Source of the DNA: an uncultured Alphaproteobacteria bacterium
GTDB lineage: Bacteria > Pseudomonadota > Alphaproteobacteria > UBA7985 > CAJQQZ01
Assembly: GCA_905480575.1 (NCBI GenBank)
Contig: CAJQQZ010000103.1
Location: forward strand, 1 to 62,504
Direction: 5' to 3'
DNA length: 62,504 bases
This document shows positions 53,249 to 62,450 of this stretch, one piece after another. The notes beneath the pieces are model-generated. The model ran no database searches and had not been told where the DNA came from. It saw only the letters and a list, made by a program, of their open reading frames with translations. Each line of letters opens with the position of its first letter. Position 1 is the stretch's first letter. Made by a program: the position numbers and the translations under genes.

Positions 53249-53283
53249 AAGCCTATGTGCTCGAATTTTGGGTGCATAGGCTT
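53249..53283 (+). terminator. hairpin behind the lipase-like gene
   Basis: AAGCCTATG (53249-53257) pairs with CATAGGCTT (53275-53283) around a 17-base loop. The following bases are only T-rich (CCTTCTTTG), so termination may be partial. Confidence 0.55.
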
Positions 53284-53398
53284 CCTTCTTTGTACTTTGC
53301 AAAAAACTTGCACAACTCGCCACTCTCTTTGCACGCTTGAAGCATGATCAAGACTTGATTGCGGCCTAAGTTCCTCTCAATCTCAGGAGGAGCACCCT

Positions 53399-55552
53399 AT
53401 GTTTAACACCCTACCTACCAAGTTAATCGGTCTGGCTTTCTTAGTGCTGTGGTCGATGGTTATGATCCAGTTCAGTGAAGCGGCTGAACCCGGGACTTTC
53501 ACAAAAAACGAAGCCTATCAAAAGATCGAGCAGACGGGCAAAGCTCAGCTCTTTCTCGATGGCGGTCAAAATCGTTTTTTTGCAGCGGAAGGCATTGCAG
53601 CTCACGCCGATGTTTCAATCTCTGGCCTGATGTCAGAGGTGACGCTCTATCAGATTTTCCACAATACATCGAACAAGTGGGTAGAAGGTTTCTACGTCTA
53701 CCCCTTGCCAGAGAATTCAGCGGTTGATGCCATGGAAATGATCATCGCAGATCGTGTGATCAAAGGTGAGATTAAGGAAAAAACTGAAGCCAAGAAAATT
53801 TACGAGCAAGCTAAGTCGGACGGTAAAGCCGCCTCGTTGATTTCTTCTAAGCGTCCCAACGTATTTTCAACCTCTGTCGCAAACATCGGTCCGAACCAAC
53901 GAATAGTAGTCAAAATTGGGATGAAGTTTCGCAATCGCTACGACAGTGGGACATGGAGTTTTCGCATGCCACTGGTTGTGGCGCCACGTTACGGTAACGC
54001 CGAGGGAGGCAACCAAAGTCTCAATTTGGCTAGCCCCGAAAACGATAAGGGCGTTAACTCTCCAACCGCTAATCCGGCCAAAGGGCTTGAGTTAAACCCA
54101 TTTTCGCTTTCAATCGACCTAGATGCTGGCCTTCCAATTTCGAAAGTGTCGTCCCTCAGTCATCAAATAAATCTGTCTGGTGAAGAACCTAACTTTAGAC
54201 AGATAGAGTTGTCTCAGGATAGCACGCCAGCAGACAGAGACTTTGTGTTGGAATGGACGACAGAAGAGGCCGCTGGTCCGCAACTGGCTGTTTTTAAAGA
54301 AAAAAGAGGCACTCAAGTTCATGTTTCTGCTCTGGTTGTTCCTCCTTTAGAGCGCCCCAAAAACCTCACTGTCCTGCCTCGAGACTTGATTATCATCTTG
54401 GACACTTCCGGTTCTATGGATGGTCCCTCAATCGAACAAGCAAAACAAGCTCTTCATTTCACGCTTGATCGACTGACAGCACAAGATCGTTTCAACGTTA
54501 TTGCTTTTGATTCAACAACGTCTGCAGCATTCCCAGTGTCGCAATCAGTTGACGAGACTTCAATGGCCATCGCCAAAAACTTTGTTGATATTCAGGTTGC
54601 AGACGGTGGCACCGAAATGATGCCAGCACTGGGTCTGGCCCTCGCAGAACAACCCACCGAAGGTCGGATGAGACAAATCGTGTTCATCACTGATGGCGCG
54701 GTTGGTTATGAGGGGCAGGTGTTGGCTAAACTGTCCAGTCAACTCGGCCGCAACCGTGTCTTTACCGTGGGGATCGGTTCCGCACCCAACACCCACTTTA
54801 TGACCAAATTGGCCGAATTCGGGCGCGGCACCTACAGTTACATTTCTGACGTGAATCAAGTTAAAACTCAGATGGCGACGCTTATGACCAAGCTTGAGAC
54901 CCCTTTGCTCACAGATGTTAAAATAACTTACAGCACTGGGACGGTGGACAGACAATTGTTCCCTAATCCTTTGCCCGATCTCTATTTCGGCGAGCCTGTG
55001 GAATTCAATTTGCGATTTGATTCATTCGAGGCTTTAGAAGACCCGATCACGTTGAAGGGTAATTTCAACGGCGAGACCTGGGCACAACCATTGGATCTAG
55101 CGAATGCCGAGGATCGGGCAGGAGTGGCCGCATTATGGGCGAGAGCGAAAGTCGAGCAACTTGAAGCACAACGCTTGAGTGGTAAAGATCCCGCTGTCAT
55201 CAGAAAGGCAGTGTTGGATGTTGCGTTAAACTACAGTCTTGTGACGGCTTACACCTCTCTTGTTGCCGTTGAACAAGAACGCTCACGGCCAGCGGGCGAA
55301 CCAATAAATTTCGAGCACCTCGCGGCCAACTTGCCAGCCGGATGGTCCTTTGAAAAAGTTTTTGGCGACCCTGTACTCTATGATCAATCCCCAACTCAAC
55401 ACACAGAGGAGACACCAGAGGAGGCGAAGGCCAAGAAGATTGCCCTCCCCAAAGGTGGGCTCGCAACAAATATCTTGATCATACTGGCTTTGTTGTCGCT
55501 GTTGGGTAGCCTGTGGCTCTTCAGGCCAACCGACAAGCTGAAGGCAGTATAA
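53399..55552 (+). CDS. VIT/vWA-domain sortase target protein, 717 aa
   Basis: Exported surface protein of the marine proteobacterial sortase-target type. The signal peptide is residues 1-29 (LVLWSMVMIQFSEA). A VIT domain spans about 45-170 (FYVYPLPENSAVDAMEM). A von Willebrand A domain starts near 328 with the metal-ion site DTSGSM and FITDGAVGYEG later. The C-terminal sorting signal is LPKGG at 683-687, a hydrophobic helix (NILIILALLSLLGSLWLF) and a short positively charged tail. The stop codon overlaps the sortase gene, a dedicated pair. AGGAGGAG precedes the start. Confidence 0.92.
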   Translation: MFNTLPTKLIGLAFLVLWSMVMIQFSEAAEPGTFTKNEAYQKIEQTGKAQLFLDGGQNRFFAAEGIAAHADVSISGLMSEVTLYQIFHNTSNKWVEGFYVYPLPENSAVDAMEMIIADRVIKGEIKEKTEAKKIYEQAKSDGKAASLISSKRPNVFSTSVANIGPNQRIVVKIGMKFRNRYDSGTWSFRMPLVVAPRYGNAEGGNQSLNLASPENDKGVNSPTANPAKGLELNPFSLSIDLDAGLPISKVSSLSHQINLSGEEPNFRQIELSQDSTPADRDFVLEWTTEEAAGPQLAVFKEKRGTQVHVSALVVPPLERPKNLTVLPRDLIIILDTSGSMDGPSIEQAKQALHFTLDRLTAQDRFNVIAFDSTTSAAFPVSQSVDETSMAIAKNFVDIQVADGGTEMMPALGLALAEQPTEGRMRQIVFITDGAVGYEGQVLAKLSSQLGRNRVFTVGIGSAPNTHFMTKLAEFGRGTYSYISDVNQVKTQMATLMTKLETPLLTDVKITYSTGTVDRQLFPNPLPDLYFGEPVEFNLRFDSFEALEDPITLKGNFNGETWAQPLDLANAEDRAGVAALWARAKVEQLEAQRLSGKDPAVIRKAVLDVALNYSLVTAYTSLVAVEQERSRPAGEPINFEHLAANLPAGWSFEKVFGDPVLYDQSPTQHTEETPEEAKAKKIALPKGGLATNILIILALLSLLGSLWLFRPTDKLKAV

Positions 55553-56130
55553 TGTTATCGCGGAACTGGTCGAGGAGAGTAGCTGCGGTTGCTCTCCTTC
55601 TAATCTCGATAGGCCTGGCAGCGAAAGCGAGTTATATCCCGGCTAAGGCCTTGCTGGCCAAAGGGCTGATCGAAAACGCTTGGGATCGTACTCTTGAGGA
55701 TGGCGAAAGGCATACTCCTTGGTCTTGGGCTGACCATTGGCCGGTTGCTCGTTTGACGGTGCCATCCCAGGGCATCGACAAGCTCATCTTGAATGGCGCT
55801 CAAGGGAACTCGCTGGCGTTTGCGCCAGGGGCGATGACGGAGTTTGCTCAACCTGGAACGGTTGGTACAGCCATTGTGGGTGGGCATCGAGACACAGATT
55901 TTTCTTTTCTAAAAGACCTGGTGTTGGGTGATGAACTAAGACTGCAAACGGCAACGGGCGAGTGGCAAAATTATGAAGTCATGGCGTTTGATGTCGTTGA
56001 TGGTCGAAACGCTCATATCGAGACCACTTCGCAAGGACAAAGCCTTTTACTCGTGACCTGCTACCCATTTGATGCTCTTGTGCCTGGTGGACCGCTCCGC
56101 TATGTTGTCTCAACAAGAAGAGTTTTTTAA
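55552..56130 (+). CDS. class GN sortase, 192 aa
   Basis: Membrane-anchored transpeptidase expected to cleave the LPKGG-type signal of the protein encoded just upstream. A single N-terminal helix (VAALLLISIGLAA-like) precedes the sortase barrel. The catalytic His is in IVGGHRDTDFSF near residue 108, the Cys in LLLVTCYPFDAL near 168 and the Arg in GGPLRYVVSTRR near 183. ATG 55552 shares its first base with the target's stop (TAATG), a start preferred over an upstream in-frame one. Confidence 0.93.
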   Translation: MLSRNWSRRVAAVALLLISIGLAAKASYIPAKALLAKGLIENAWDRTLEDGERHTPWSWADHWPVARLTVPSQGIDKLILNGAQGNSLAFAPGAMTEFAQPGTVGTAIVGGHRDTDFSFLKDLVLGDELRLQTATGEWQNYEVMAFDVVDGRNAHIETTSQGQSLLLVTCYPFDALVPGGPLRYVVSTRRVF

Positions 56131-56155
56131 GCCAATTTATATTTAAGTTATTTCT

Positions 56156-57832
56156 ATGAGCAGTAATGCTTACGACTATATCGTCGCTGGTGGTGGTTCC
56201 GCCGGTTGTGTTCTTGCTAATCGTCTTTCCACCGACCCAGATGTTTCGGTCCTCTTGATCGAAGCGGGCGGTGACGGGAAAGCTTTGTCGATCTCGATGC
56301 CTGCTGCTGTTGGTCGATTGATTGGTGACCCTAAGCACGACTGGAGTTATCAATCCGAGCCTCAAACAGGTTTGAACGGACGCACAATCGCCTATCCGAG
56401 AGGAAAGGGGCTTGGGGGCAGTTCGAACATCAATGGTATGCTTTACGCACGAGGAAACCCTCAAGATTTCGATGTCTGGCGTGATCTTGGTTTGAAAGGG
56501 TGGGGCTATGACGATGTTCTGCCCTATTTCATTCGTTCAGAGAAAGCTCTTCAAAGGAAGGACGATCCTCTTCATGGAACGAACGGTGAAATGTTCGTCA
56601 CGCCGACCGCAAACTTCACAGAACTAGACCAAGTCTTCCTGCAAGCTTGCGAGCAAATTGGAATGCCCATTAATCCGGATTTCAACGGATTGTTTCAATC
56701 AGGGGCAGGGCAGTTTGACACGACGATTGGGCGCGGTGTCAGAAGCTCTGCCTCCTCGGCCTTTTTACGCCCTGCTAGGAAACGAAAAAACCTGACAATT
56801 CTTACAGGCGCAAATCTGGACAGAGTGATAATCGATCAAGGACAGGCGACGGGCATTCTTTACAGTAAGAATGGCATTCAACGCACAGTATGGGCTGATA
56901 GAGAAATCATACTGAGCCTTGGTGTTTTCGGCTCTCCTCAAATGTTGATGTTGTCGGGCATTGGCCCGGCGGATCATTTGAAGAGCCTTGGGATCAAGAT
57001 TGTGCAGGATTTGCCAGGGGTTGGTGAAAACCTGCAGGATCATTTGACGATCCCGGTCCAGTTGGAATTGCTAGAACCTGAAATGTCCTTGGCCCGTTAC
57101 ATGCGGCTTGATCGTGCGCTTGGGATTGGCTTGCGTTACCTTCTGACAGGTTCAGGTCCTGCCGCTTCTCCGTTTTGGTCGTCTGGTGGGTTTTGGGGAG
57201 GAGACCCGCAACATGACCTGCCAAAGTTTGAATTCTATATGCTGCCTCTCATATTGGGGCAGTCAAAGAATGGCCTGTTGCATCGGCTAGGGGAGAAGCT
57301 GTTCTCTGGTGGTCGCTCGGTTGCACCGGGAATGCAGATTGAGATGCTGCAGATGCGACCATTCTCAAAAGGGAGCGTAAGGTTGCGATCCAAAGCACCG
57401 GATGAGGCACCGATTATTGACCCTTGTTTCCTATCAGATGAACGAGATTGTTTAGAGCTGGCTGAAGCCGTTCATCTCGCGAGGGAAATTGCAGGTCAAT
57501 CACTGTTCGACCCCTACTTGGGGAGAGAGCTGAGCCCCGGTGCCAGAGCTCAAAGCACTGAGGAAATCGTGGAAGCCATCCGTGGTCTCGCGACGACTGG
57601 GCAGCATCCTGTTGGAACTTGCAAGATGGGTGTGGAGGAGGATCCTTCCGCTGTGGTTAATCAATATTGTGGTGTTTGTGGAATCAAAAATTTACGTGTG
57701 GTCGACGGATCAATTTTCCCTACCCACGTTACGGGCAATCCTTGCGCAGTTACCATTGCTATTGCAGAGAAAGCTGCCGATATGATTTTAGGCGAACCAG
57801 CTTTGCCTCTCGCCCGTTTCTTACGAAGCTAA
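56156..57832 (+). CDS. GMC-family FAD oxidoreductase (choline dehydrogenase-like), 558 aa
   Basis: Glucose-methanol-choline oxidoreductase. The FAD site YIVAGGGSAGCVLANRLS is at residues 8-25, GKGLGGSSNINGMLYARGNP near 84 is GMC signature 1, GVFGSPQMLMLSGIGP near 261 is signature 2, and the catalytic histidine is in GQHPVGTCKMG near 487. Alcohol oxidation is certain in kind, but choline is not established: betB and betI are not adjacent. It starts 25 bases behind the sortase gene, perhaps in the same transcript. Confidence 0.88.
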   Translation: MSSNAYDYIVAGGGSAGCVLANRLSTDPDVSVLLIEAGGDGKALSISMPAAVGRLIGDPKHDWSYQSEPQTGLNGRTIAYPRGKGLGGSSNINGMLYARGNPQDFDVWRDLGLKGWGYDDVLPYFIRSEKALQRKDDPLHGTNGEMFVTPTANFTELDQVFLQACEQIGMPINPDFNGLFQSGAGQFDTTIGRGVRSSASSAFLRPARKRKNLTILTGANLDRVIIDQGQATGILYSKNGIQRTVWADREIILSLGVFGSPQMLMLSGIGPADHLKSLGIKIVQDLPGVGENLQDHLTIPVQLELLEPEMSLARYMRLDRALGIGLRYLLTGSGPAASPFWSSGGFWGGDPQHDLPKFEFYMLPLILGQSKNGLLHRLGEKLFSGGRSVAPGMQIEMLQMRPFSKGSVRLRSKAPDEAPIIDPCFLSDERDCLELAEAVHLAREIAGQSLFDPYLGRELSPGARAQSTEEIVEAIRGLATTGQHPVGTCKMGVEEDPSAVVNQYCGVCGIKNLRVVDGSIFPTHVTGNPCAVTIAIAEKAADMILGEPALPLARFLRS

Positions 57833-57952
57833 GTGACGGAACTATTTGAAACTGAATTCGAATGCTCCAATATCGTGATTGAAAAGGTCATAACATTGTA
57901 AGCTCGAGTCGGCGACAATGTGAAATCAGCATCATTTTTAACCCACTTGAAA

Positions 57953-57978
57953 CCAATTATAAACCAATTCGCCCAATT
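57953..57978. repeat. three CCAATT direct repeats upstream of the ammonium transporter
   Basis: CCAATT occurs at 57953, 57964 and 57973, just before the sigma-54-like site. The inverse, AATTGG or ATTGG, recurs near 58070-58087. The 11- and 9-base spacing resembles a helical phasing of activator half-sites, but no known consensus was matched. Confidence 0.35.
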
Positions 57979-57982
57979 TTGG

Positions 57983-57997
57983 TGGATTTTCCTTTGC
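57983..57997 (+). promoter_or_regulatory. candidate sigma-54 promoter of the ammonium transporter
   Basis: TGGATTTTCCTTTGC keeps the invariant GG, ten bases, GC and the TTGC half of the -24/-12 consensus, but not the CACG part. It lies 165 bases before the start codon in a 329-bp gap (57833-58161). Ammonium transporter genes are often under NtrC and sigma-54, which makes the partial match worth listing. Confidence 0.4.
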
Positions 57998-58161
57998 CTG
58001 TCATCATTTTGATGGCAATTTGTCTCGGCTTGCAAAGGGGGGAACCTTTTGAACGTACATTTGGTCGTGATTGGTGGCTAATTGGTTTCATGGAAATCAA
58101 ATTCAAACCGTTAATCGCTGCCGTTAACAAATAAAACAATATCTAAACACGGAGGATAGTC

Positions 58162-59514
58162 ATGGGCTCAAACATTGATGCTTTGACGACCATTTTTACC
58201 GAATTTTATTATTGGGTGACGGTCGTCTTCATGTTTTTAATTCACGTAGGTTTTTGCTTATACGAAGTAGCTGCTAGTCGGCGCAGAAACCACATGCATA
58301 CACTTATGAAGAATACGATGGTTATTCCATTGGTTACGGTTACCTTCTTCTTTTTTGGTTGGTGGATCTACTTTGCATTCCCCAATGGTCCATTCATAAA
58401 TGGCGGTATAAATTTTGATGCAGCAACAGGTGCTAGACCTTGGGACCCTGCTATGGGTACTAATCTAGGTGACCATATTAATGGTGTTTTTTGGGCGGCG
58501 TTCTTGTTGTTCTCCTGGACTGCGGCTTCAATTGTCTCTGGTTCGGTAATCGAACGAATTCGGTCCGGTGCTTTCTGGATCCTGGCTGTCGTTATCGGTT
58601 CATTCGCTTGGATCATTGACGCTTCTTGGGGTTGGCACTGGGATGGCTGGATGGTTAAGATTCTTGGCTATCATGATGCTTATGCTTCTGGTGTTATCCA
58701 CGCAATAGCAGGAGGATTTGCGCTAGGAGTTCTGATCGTACTGGGGCCTCGTCTTGGCAAATTCAGAAAAGACGGGTCACCACGAGACATTCCACCACAT
58801 AATCCTTGGCTGGTCACTCTGGGCTTGTTTATGATCTATACCGGTTTTTGGGGCTTCTATGCGGCATGTAACGTTCCTCTGATTTCGCCTGAAGTGATAG
58901 ATGGGCAGATTACAGGAGTGACCTGGACAGCAACGAATATTTACCTAGCACCGACAACTCTTTCTGCCATTACCTTCAACTTCCTCATGTCACTCGCTGG
59001 CGGCATGATGATGGCATTCGTAGTGTCAAAAGGTGATGCCTTCTGGACTTACTCCGGCGGCCTTGCAGGTATCATTACTGCCTCTGCCGGTAACGATCTA
59101 TACCATCCTATCCAAGCAATGTTTATTGCTGGAATTGGTGCATGGTGTGCTTACAAACTCCATTATTGGGTTGAACGTAAATTCAAGATTGATGATGCCG
59201 TTGGTGCAGTTGCCGTCCATGGTTATGCCGGTTTCATCGGCTTGGTCATCGCGGGCTTCATGTTGTGGGGCCAACCTTCTTCTCCCTATGATGGCTACGC
59301 TGCAATAAATCCACTGGGTCAACTGGCTGGCGCAGTCATTATGTTTGGAGTCCTTGGCTTCTTGCCTGGTTTCATCGTCGCCAAGATCCTCAATGGGATG
59401 GGCATACTGCGCATTCCTCGTGCAGTCGAGTTGGCTGGTCTGGATTTTGAGGCAAGTGAAGCCTATGAAGCTGCGGTGGCGGAAGTCAACGAAGCTGACA
59501 AGAACATGGTGTAA
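58162..59514 (+). CDS. Amt-family ammonium transporter (divergent), 450 aa
   Basis: Eleven-helix ammonium channel of the Amt/Rh superfamily. The pore twin histidines are in HDAYASGVIHAIAGG near residue 180 (with the aspartate eight residues before the His) and in AVAVHGYAGFIG near 352. It starts without the cleaved signal peptide of many AmtB proteins and has a short cytosolic tail. GGAGGATAGTC precedes the ATG. No glnK is adjacent, unusual for amtB, but a 72-aa membrane protein gene follows at 59536. The sequence departs enough from AmtB that another small substrate remains possible. Confidence 0.8.
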   Translation: MGSNIDALTTIFTEFYYWVTVVFMFLIHVGFCLYEVAASRRRNHMHTLMKNTMVIPLVTVTFFFFGWWIYFAFPNGPFINGGINFDAATGARPWDPAMGTNLGDHINGVFWAAFLLFSWTAASIVSGSVIERIRSGAFWILAVVIGSFAWIIDASWGWHWDGWMVKILGYHDAYASGVIHAIAGGFALGVLIVLGPRLGKFRKDGSPRDIPPHNPWLVTLGLFMIYTGFWGFYAACNVPLISPEVIDGQITGVTWTATNIYLAPTTLSAITFNFLMSLAGGMMMAFVVSKGDAFWTYSGGLAGIITASAGNDLYHPIQAMFIAGIGAWCAYKLHYWVERKFKIDDAVGAVAVHGYAGFIGLVIAGFMLWGQPSSPYDGYAAINPLGQLAGAVIMFGVLGFLPGFIVAKILNGMGILRIPRAVELAGLDFEASEAYEAAVAEVNEADKNMV

Positions 59515-59535
59515 TGAGGTAGAAAGGAGATATCT

Positions 59536-59754
59536 ATGTCTACCAATGGTATTGAAAGTTGGGCTGTCGATTTGGCCAAAACAACAGCAGTCTATCCCTT
59601 CCAGGGAATGGAGTTCATATTGTTTCTGGCTGGTGTTGCCTTTTGGATTTGGTGGCATGTGGTTCAATTCCGACAAGAAAAACGGGAAATCGATCACGTG
59701 ACGGATGCTAGTGACTTGTCTAGTAAATCGAAAGATCTAATAGATAAGTACTAA
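59536..59754 (+). CDS. small single-helix membrane protein, 72 aa
   Basis: One transmembrane helix (FILFLAGVAFWIWWHVVQF, residues 27-45) with a charged cytosolic tail (RQEKREIDHVTDAS). It follows the transporter by 21 bases behind AGAAAGGAGA and lies before a shared terminator, so it is co-transcribed and probably interacts with the transporter. No family was recognised. Confidence 0.75.
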   Translation: MSTNGIESWAVDLAKTTAVYPFQGMEFILFLAGVAFWIWWHVVQFRQEKREIDHVTDASDLSSKSKDLIDKY

Positions 59755-59776
59755 ACTAGCCCAAATCTGTTGAATT

Positions 59777-59810
59777 AGGGGTCTGTGTCGTTAGATGCAG
59801 ACCCCTTTTT
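59777..59810 (+). terminator. intrinsic terminator of the ammonium transporter operon
   Basis: AGGGGTCTG (59777-59785) and CAGACCCCT (59798-59806) form nine perfect pairs with a 12-base loop, followed by Ts to 59810. Confidence 0.9.
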
Positions 59811-59877
59811 GTTTCCTGCTTATTTAGTTTTCTAGGAAGTGTGTTAAAGTTACCCAAACAGGTCACCAAGGTGCGGT

Positions 59878-60726
59878 ATGATGAGCAAGTTTAGGGTTGG
59901 TTTGGTCCAGAATTCAGCTGGCAGTGATATGGCGAAAAATTTGGAACACGCGGCGAAACTAGTTGAAAACGCGGTCAATCAGGGTGCTAACCTTGTTATC
60001 ACACCAGAGTATTTTTCCTGTCTCGCCCTTGAAGGGGAAATTCTTCTTGTTGGCGAAAGATCAGAGGCTGAGCACCCAGCTATTGCTTGGGGGAAAAACC
60101 TCGCTAAAGAGTTGGATATTTGGTTGCTCATGGGGTCACTGGCGATTTCTGCGCCCAACGGTAAAATCTATAACCGAAGCTACCTAATTTCTTCAGACGG
60201 AAATATTGCAAGCCGATATGACAAAATTCATATGTTTGACATTCAGATCGATGAAGACGAATGGTACCGAGAGTCAGCCACAATTGAACCTGGCGATCAG
60301 GCTGTGAACGCTGACCTCCCTTGGGGACAAATGGGGCTGTCAATTTGTTATGACCTCCGGTTTCCCAATCTTTACAATACGCTAGCCGACAATGGTGCGT
60401 TCGCTCTTGCCATTCCTGCTGCCTTTACAGAGACAACAGGTAAGGCCCATTGGCATGCTCTGTGTCGTGCCAGAGCCATTGAAACGGGATCTTATGTTTT
60501 TGCCGCTTGCCAGTGTGGCGGCCATGGTGGAGACAAGCGTTCTTACGGTCATTCCTTGATCATAGACCCCTGGGGAAAAATTCTGGCGGAGGGCAGTGAG
60601 GAACCCACGGTTGTCGTCGCGGACGTGGATGTAAATGCTGCGGCTGAGGCACGTCGGAAAATTCCGGCTCTTGAACACCGTCGTCGTTTTAATCTACCGA
60701 CTCAGAAACCTTTGGCTGCAGAATAG
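59878..60726 (+). CDS. nitrilase-superfamily amidohydrolase (Nit-like), 282 aa
   Basis: Carbon-nitrogen hydrolase with the full catalytic set: Glu in ITPEYFSCL near residue 43, Lys in YDKIHMFDIQI near 117 and Cys in LSICYDLRFPNLY near 159. DIQI in the lysine segment and GGDKRSYGHSLIIDPWG near 223 are typical of Nit1/Nit2 omega-amidases or deaminated-glutathione amidases. Two adjacent ATG codons (59878, 59881) are possible starts. It releases ammonia from an amide, in line with the preceding transporter operon, although a terminator separates them. Confidence 0.88.
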   Translation: MMSKFRVGLVQNSAGSDMAKNLEHAAKLVENAVNQGANLVITPEYFSCLALEGEILLVGERSEAEHPAIAWGKNLAKELDIWLLMGSLAISAPNGKIYNRSYLISSDGNIASRYDKIHMFDIQIDEDEWYRESATIEPGDQAVNADLPWGQMGLSICYDLRFPNLYNTLADNGAFALAIPAAFTETTGKAHWHALCRARAIETGSYVFAACQCGGHGGDKRSYGHSLIIDPWGKILAEGSEEPTVVVADVDVNAAAEARRKIPALEHRRRFNLPTQKPLAAE

Positions 60727-60830
60727 CCCAACACCGTCTTCAATGCCTTTCTGCGAGGTTTCCTTTAACTTTGAATGAGAAATTTCGTGCGCAAACTTGG
60801 CCAGAAAACGGAATTTGAAAGTCTTAATCT

Positions 60831-62003
60831 ATGCTCCTCACTCAACCACCACGCGGCTTTGAATTAACCGAATTCGAAAACCGTACAGCTCGCCTGCAGA
60901 AGTTGATGCATGAGCGAAAGTTGGATGCTGTGCTGTTAACCACAGAACCCAACGTTCGTTACATCACTGGATTTTTTACGCAGTTTTGGCATAGCCCAAC
61001 TCGTCCTTGGTTTTGTCTTGTTCCGGCCGAAGGAAAACCCATTGCCGTGATACCTGGAATCGGCGCGGCTGGAATGGCGGCAACCTGGATAGATGATATT
61101 CGTACTTGGCAGTCACCCTGCCCAGAAGATGACGGGATTTCCTTGCTAACTCAGGCGATTAAAGAACTCCCGTCAAAGTTTGGACGTGTCGGAATGACGC
61201 TTGGACCAGAATCCCATTTGCGAATGCCTGCTAACAATTTCGCTAGATTGAGCAAAGAAATCTCTCCGCTGGAAATGGTCGATTGTGTTCAGATGGTCCA
61301 CTATCTGCGATCTGTGAAATCGGAGGCTGAGATCGCGAAAATTCACTACGCATGTCAGTTGGCATCTGATGCTTATGAAGCCTTGCCTGGTAAGTGTTCG
61401 GTTGGCAATACTGAACGAGAGATCTGCCAAAAACTACGCATGGACATGCTGGCGAGAGGCGCGGACAATTCACCCTTCCTAGTTGGTGGCTCGAATGAGG
61501 GGGGATACGACGACATCATTATGGGACCAAAAGATAAAGCCACAAAAGCCGGTGATGTGATGATCATTGATACCGGCACAGTCTATGATGGTTATTTTTG
61601 TGACTTTGACCGCAATTATGCTTTTGGACACATAAAGGATGATACCAAGCGCGCTCATGAAGTTGTTTGGGAGGCCACTGAAGCAGGATTCAAAGCCGCC
61701 CGTGCAGGTGCCACAACGACGGATCTCTACAATGCGATGTGGTCTGTGATGGAAGCTGGTGGAGCGCTTGGTAATGATGTCGGACGGTTGGGGCATGGCC
61801 TTGGTATTGAGCTCACTGAATGGCCATCAAACACAGACAGCGATATGACCGTTCTTGAACCCGGGATGGTGATGACCCTAGAACCGGGGATGCTCTTTGC
61901 CCCCGGTCGGATGCTGGTGCATGAAGAAAACATTGTCATAAGGGAAGATGGTGCTGAGCTGCTCACGAAACGCGCTCCCAAAGAGATGTGGATGATTAGC
62001 TAA
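60831..62003 (+). CDS. M24-family (creatinase/prolidase-like) hydrolase, 390 aa
   Basis: Pita-bread-fold enzyme. The N-terminal creatinase domain is at about residues 15-155. The catalytic domain carries the five metal ligands: IIDTGTVYDG near 244, CDFDRNYAFG near 257, LGHGLGIELTEW near 323, MTLEPGMLFAPG near 354 and VHEENIVIRE near 368. The set is complete, so it is a metalloenzyme (Xaa-Pro peptidase or similar; ectoine hydrolase DoeA is a relative). It overlaps the convergent regulator gene by eight bases. Confidence 0.85.
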   Translation: MLLTQPPRGFELTEFENRTARLQKLMHERKLDAVLLTTEPNVRYITGFFTQFWHSPTRPWFCLVPAEGKPIAVIPGIGAAGMAATWIDDIRTWQSPCPEDDGISLLTQAIKELPSKFGRVGMTLGPESHLRMPANNFARLSKEISPLEMVDCVQMVHYLRSVKSEAEIAKIHYACQLASDAYEALPGKCSVGNTEREICQKLRMDMLARGADNSPFLVGGSNEGGYDDIIMGPKDKATKAGDVMIIDTGTVYDGYFCDFDRNYAFGHIKDDTKRAHEVVWEATEAGFKAARAGATTTDLYNAMWSVMEAGGALGNDVGRLGHGLGIELTEWPSNTDSDMTVLEPGMVMTLEPGMLFAPGRMLVHEENIVIREDGAELLTKRAPKEMWMIS

Positions 62004-62418
62004 CAAGGCCAGGTGTTGAGGCACTAAACCTTTGTGACAGATCTGAGAGTTTTGCGCGAAGATCGCAGGCGATGGTTTCTTCAAGCCTGTTCCGCAATGT
62101 CGATTGATTAGGCGCGATGTCTCTCAAGGCTTCGACAGCGATCCTGAAACACTGCGTCGGTTGGGACATTTTGACGGTGCCAGTTGCAGGGCTTCCCGTA
62201 AAACATGTGATTTCGCCTAGAAAGGCTCCTTCATTGCGTTCGGCGACGTTGACACCGTTGCAAATGATTTGAGCGCTGCCAGCTCTGACGAAGTAAAGAT
62301 GCGAGACAGGTTCATCCTGGGCGATCACTTGTGCGCCTTCAGGAACATCGATCCATTCACCGGCTTTAAAGCGTTTCTGTTTTAGTTGGAATCGTTTTCT
62401 TGTTTCCTTGTGCCTCAA
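61996..62418 (-). CDS. cyclic-nucleotide-binding-domain protein, 140 aa
   Basis: A stand-alone CRP-type sensor domain: DVPEGAQVIAQDEPVSHLYF and VRAGSAQIIC, then EGAFLGEITCFTGSPATGTV, the phosphate-binding-cassette region. There is no DNA-binding helix-turn-helix; a helical tail follows. The start is TTG with no good ribosome-binding site, and the open frame continues upstream without a stop for a while, so the true start is uncertain or the 5' end was altered next to the possible transposase gene. Confidence 0.7.
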   Translation of the reverse strand: MRHKETRKRFQLKQKRFKAGEWIDVPEGAQVIAQDEPVSHLYFVRAGSAQIICNGVNVAERNEGAFLGEITCFTGSPATGTVKMSQPTQCFRIAVEALRDIAPNQSTLRNRLEETIACDLRAKLSDLSQRFSASTPGLVS

Positions 62419-62450
62419 AGTATGATTCTTTCTGTTTGGGAGGATCTATC

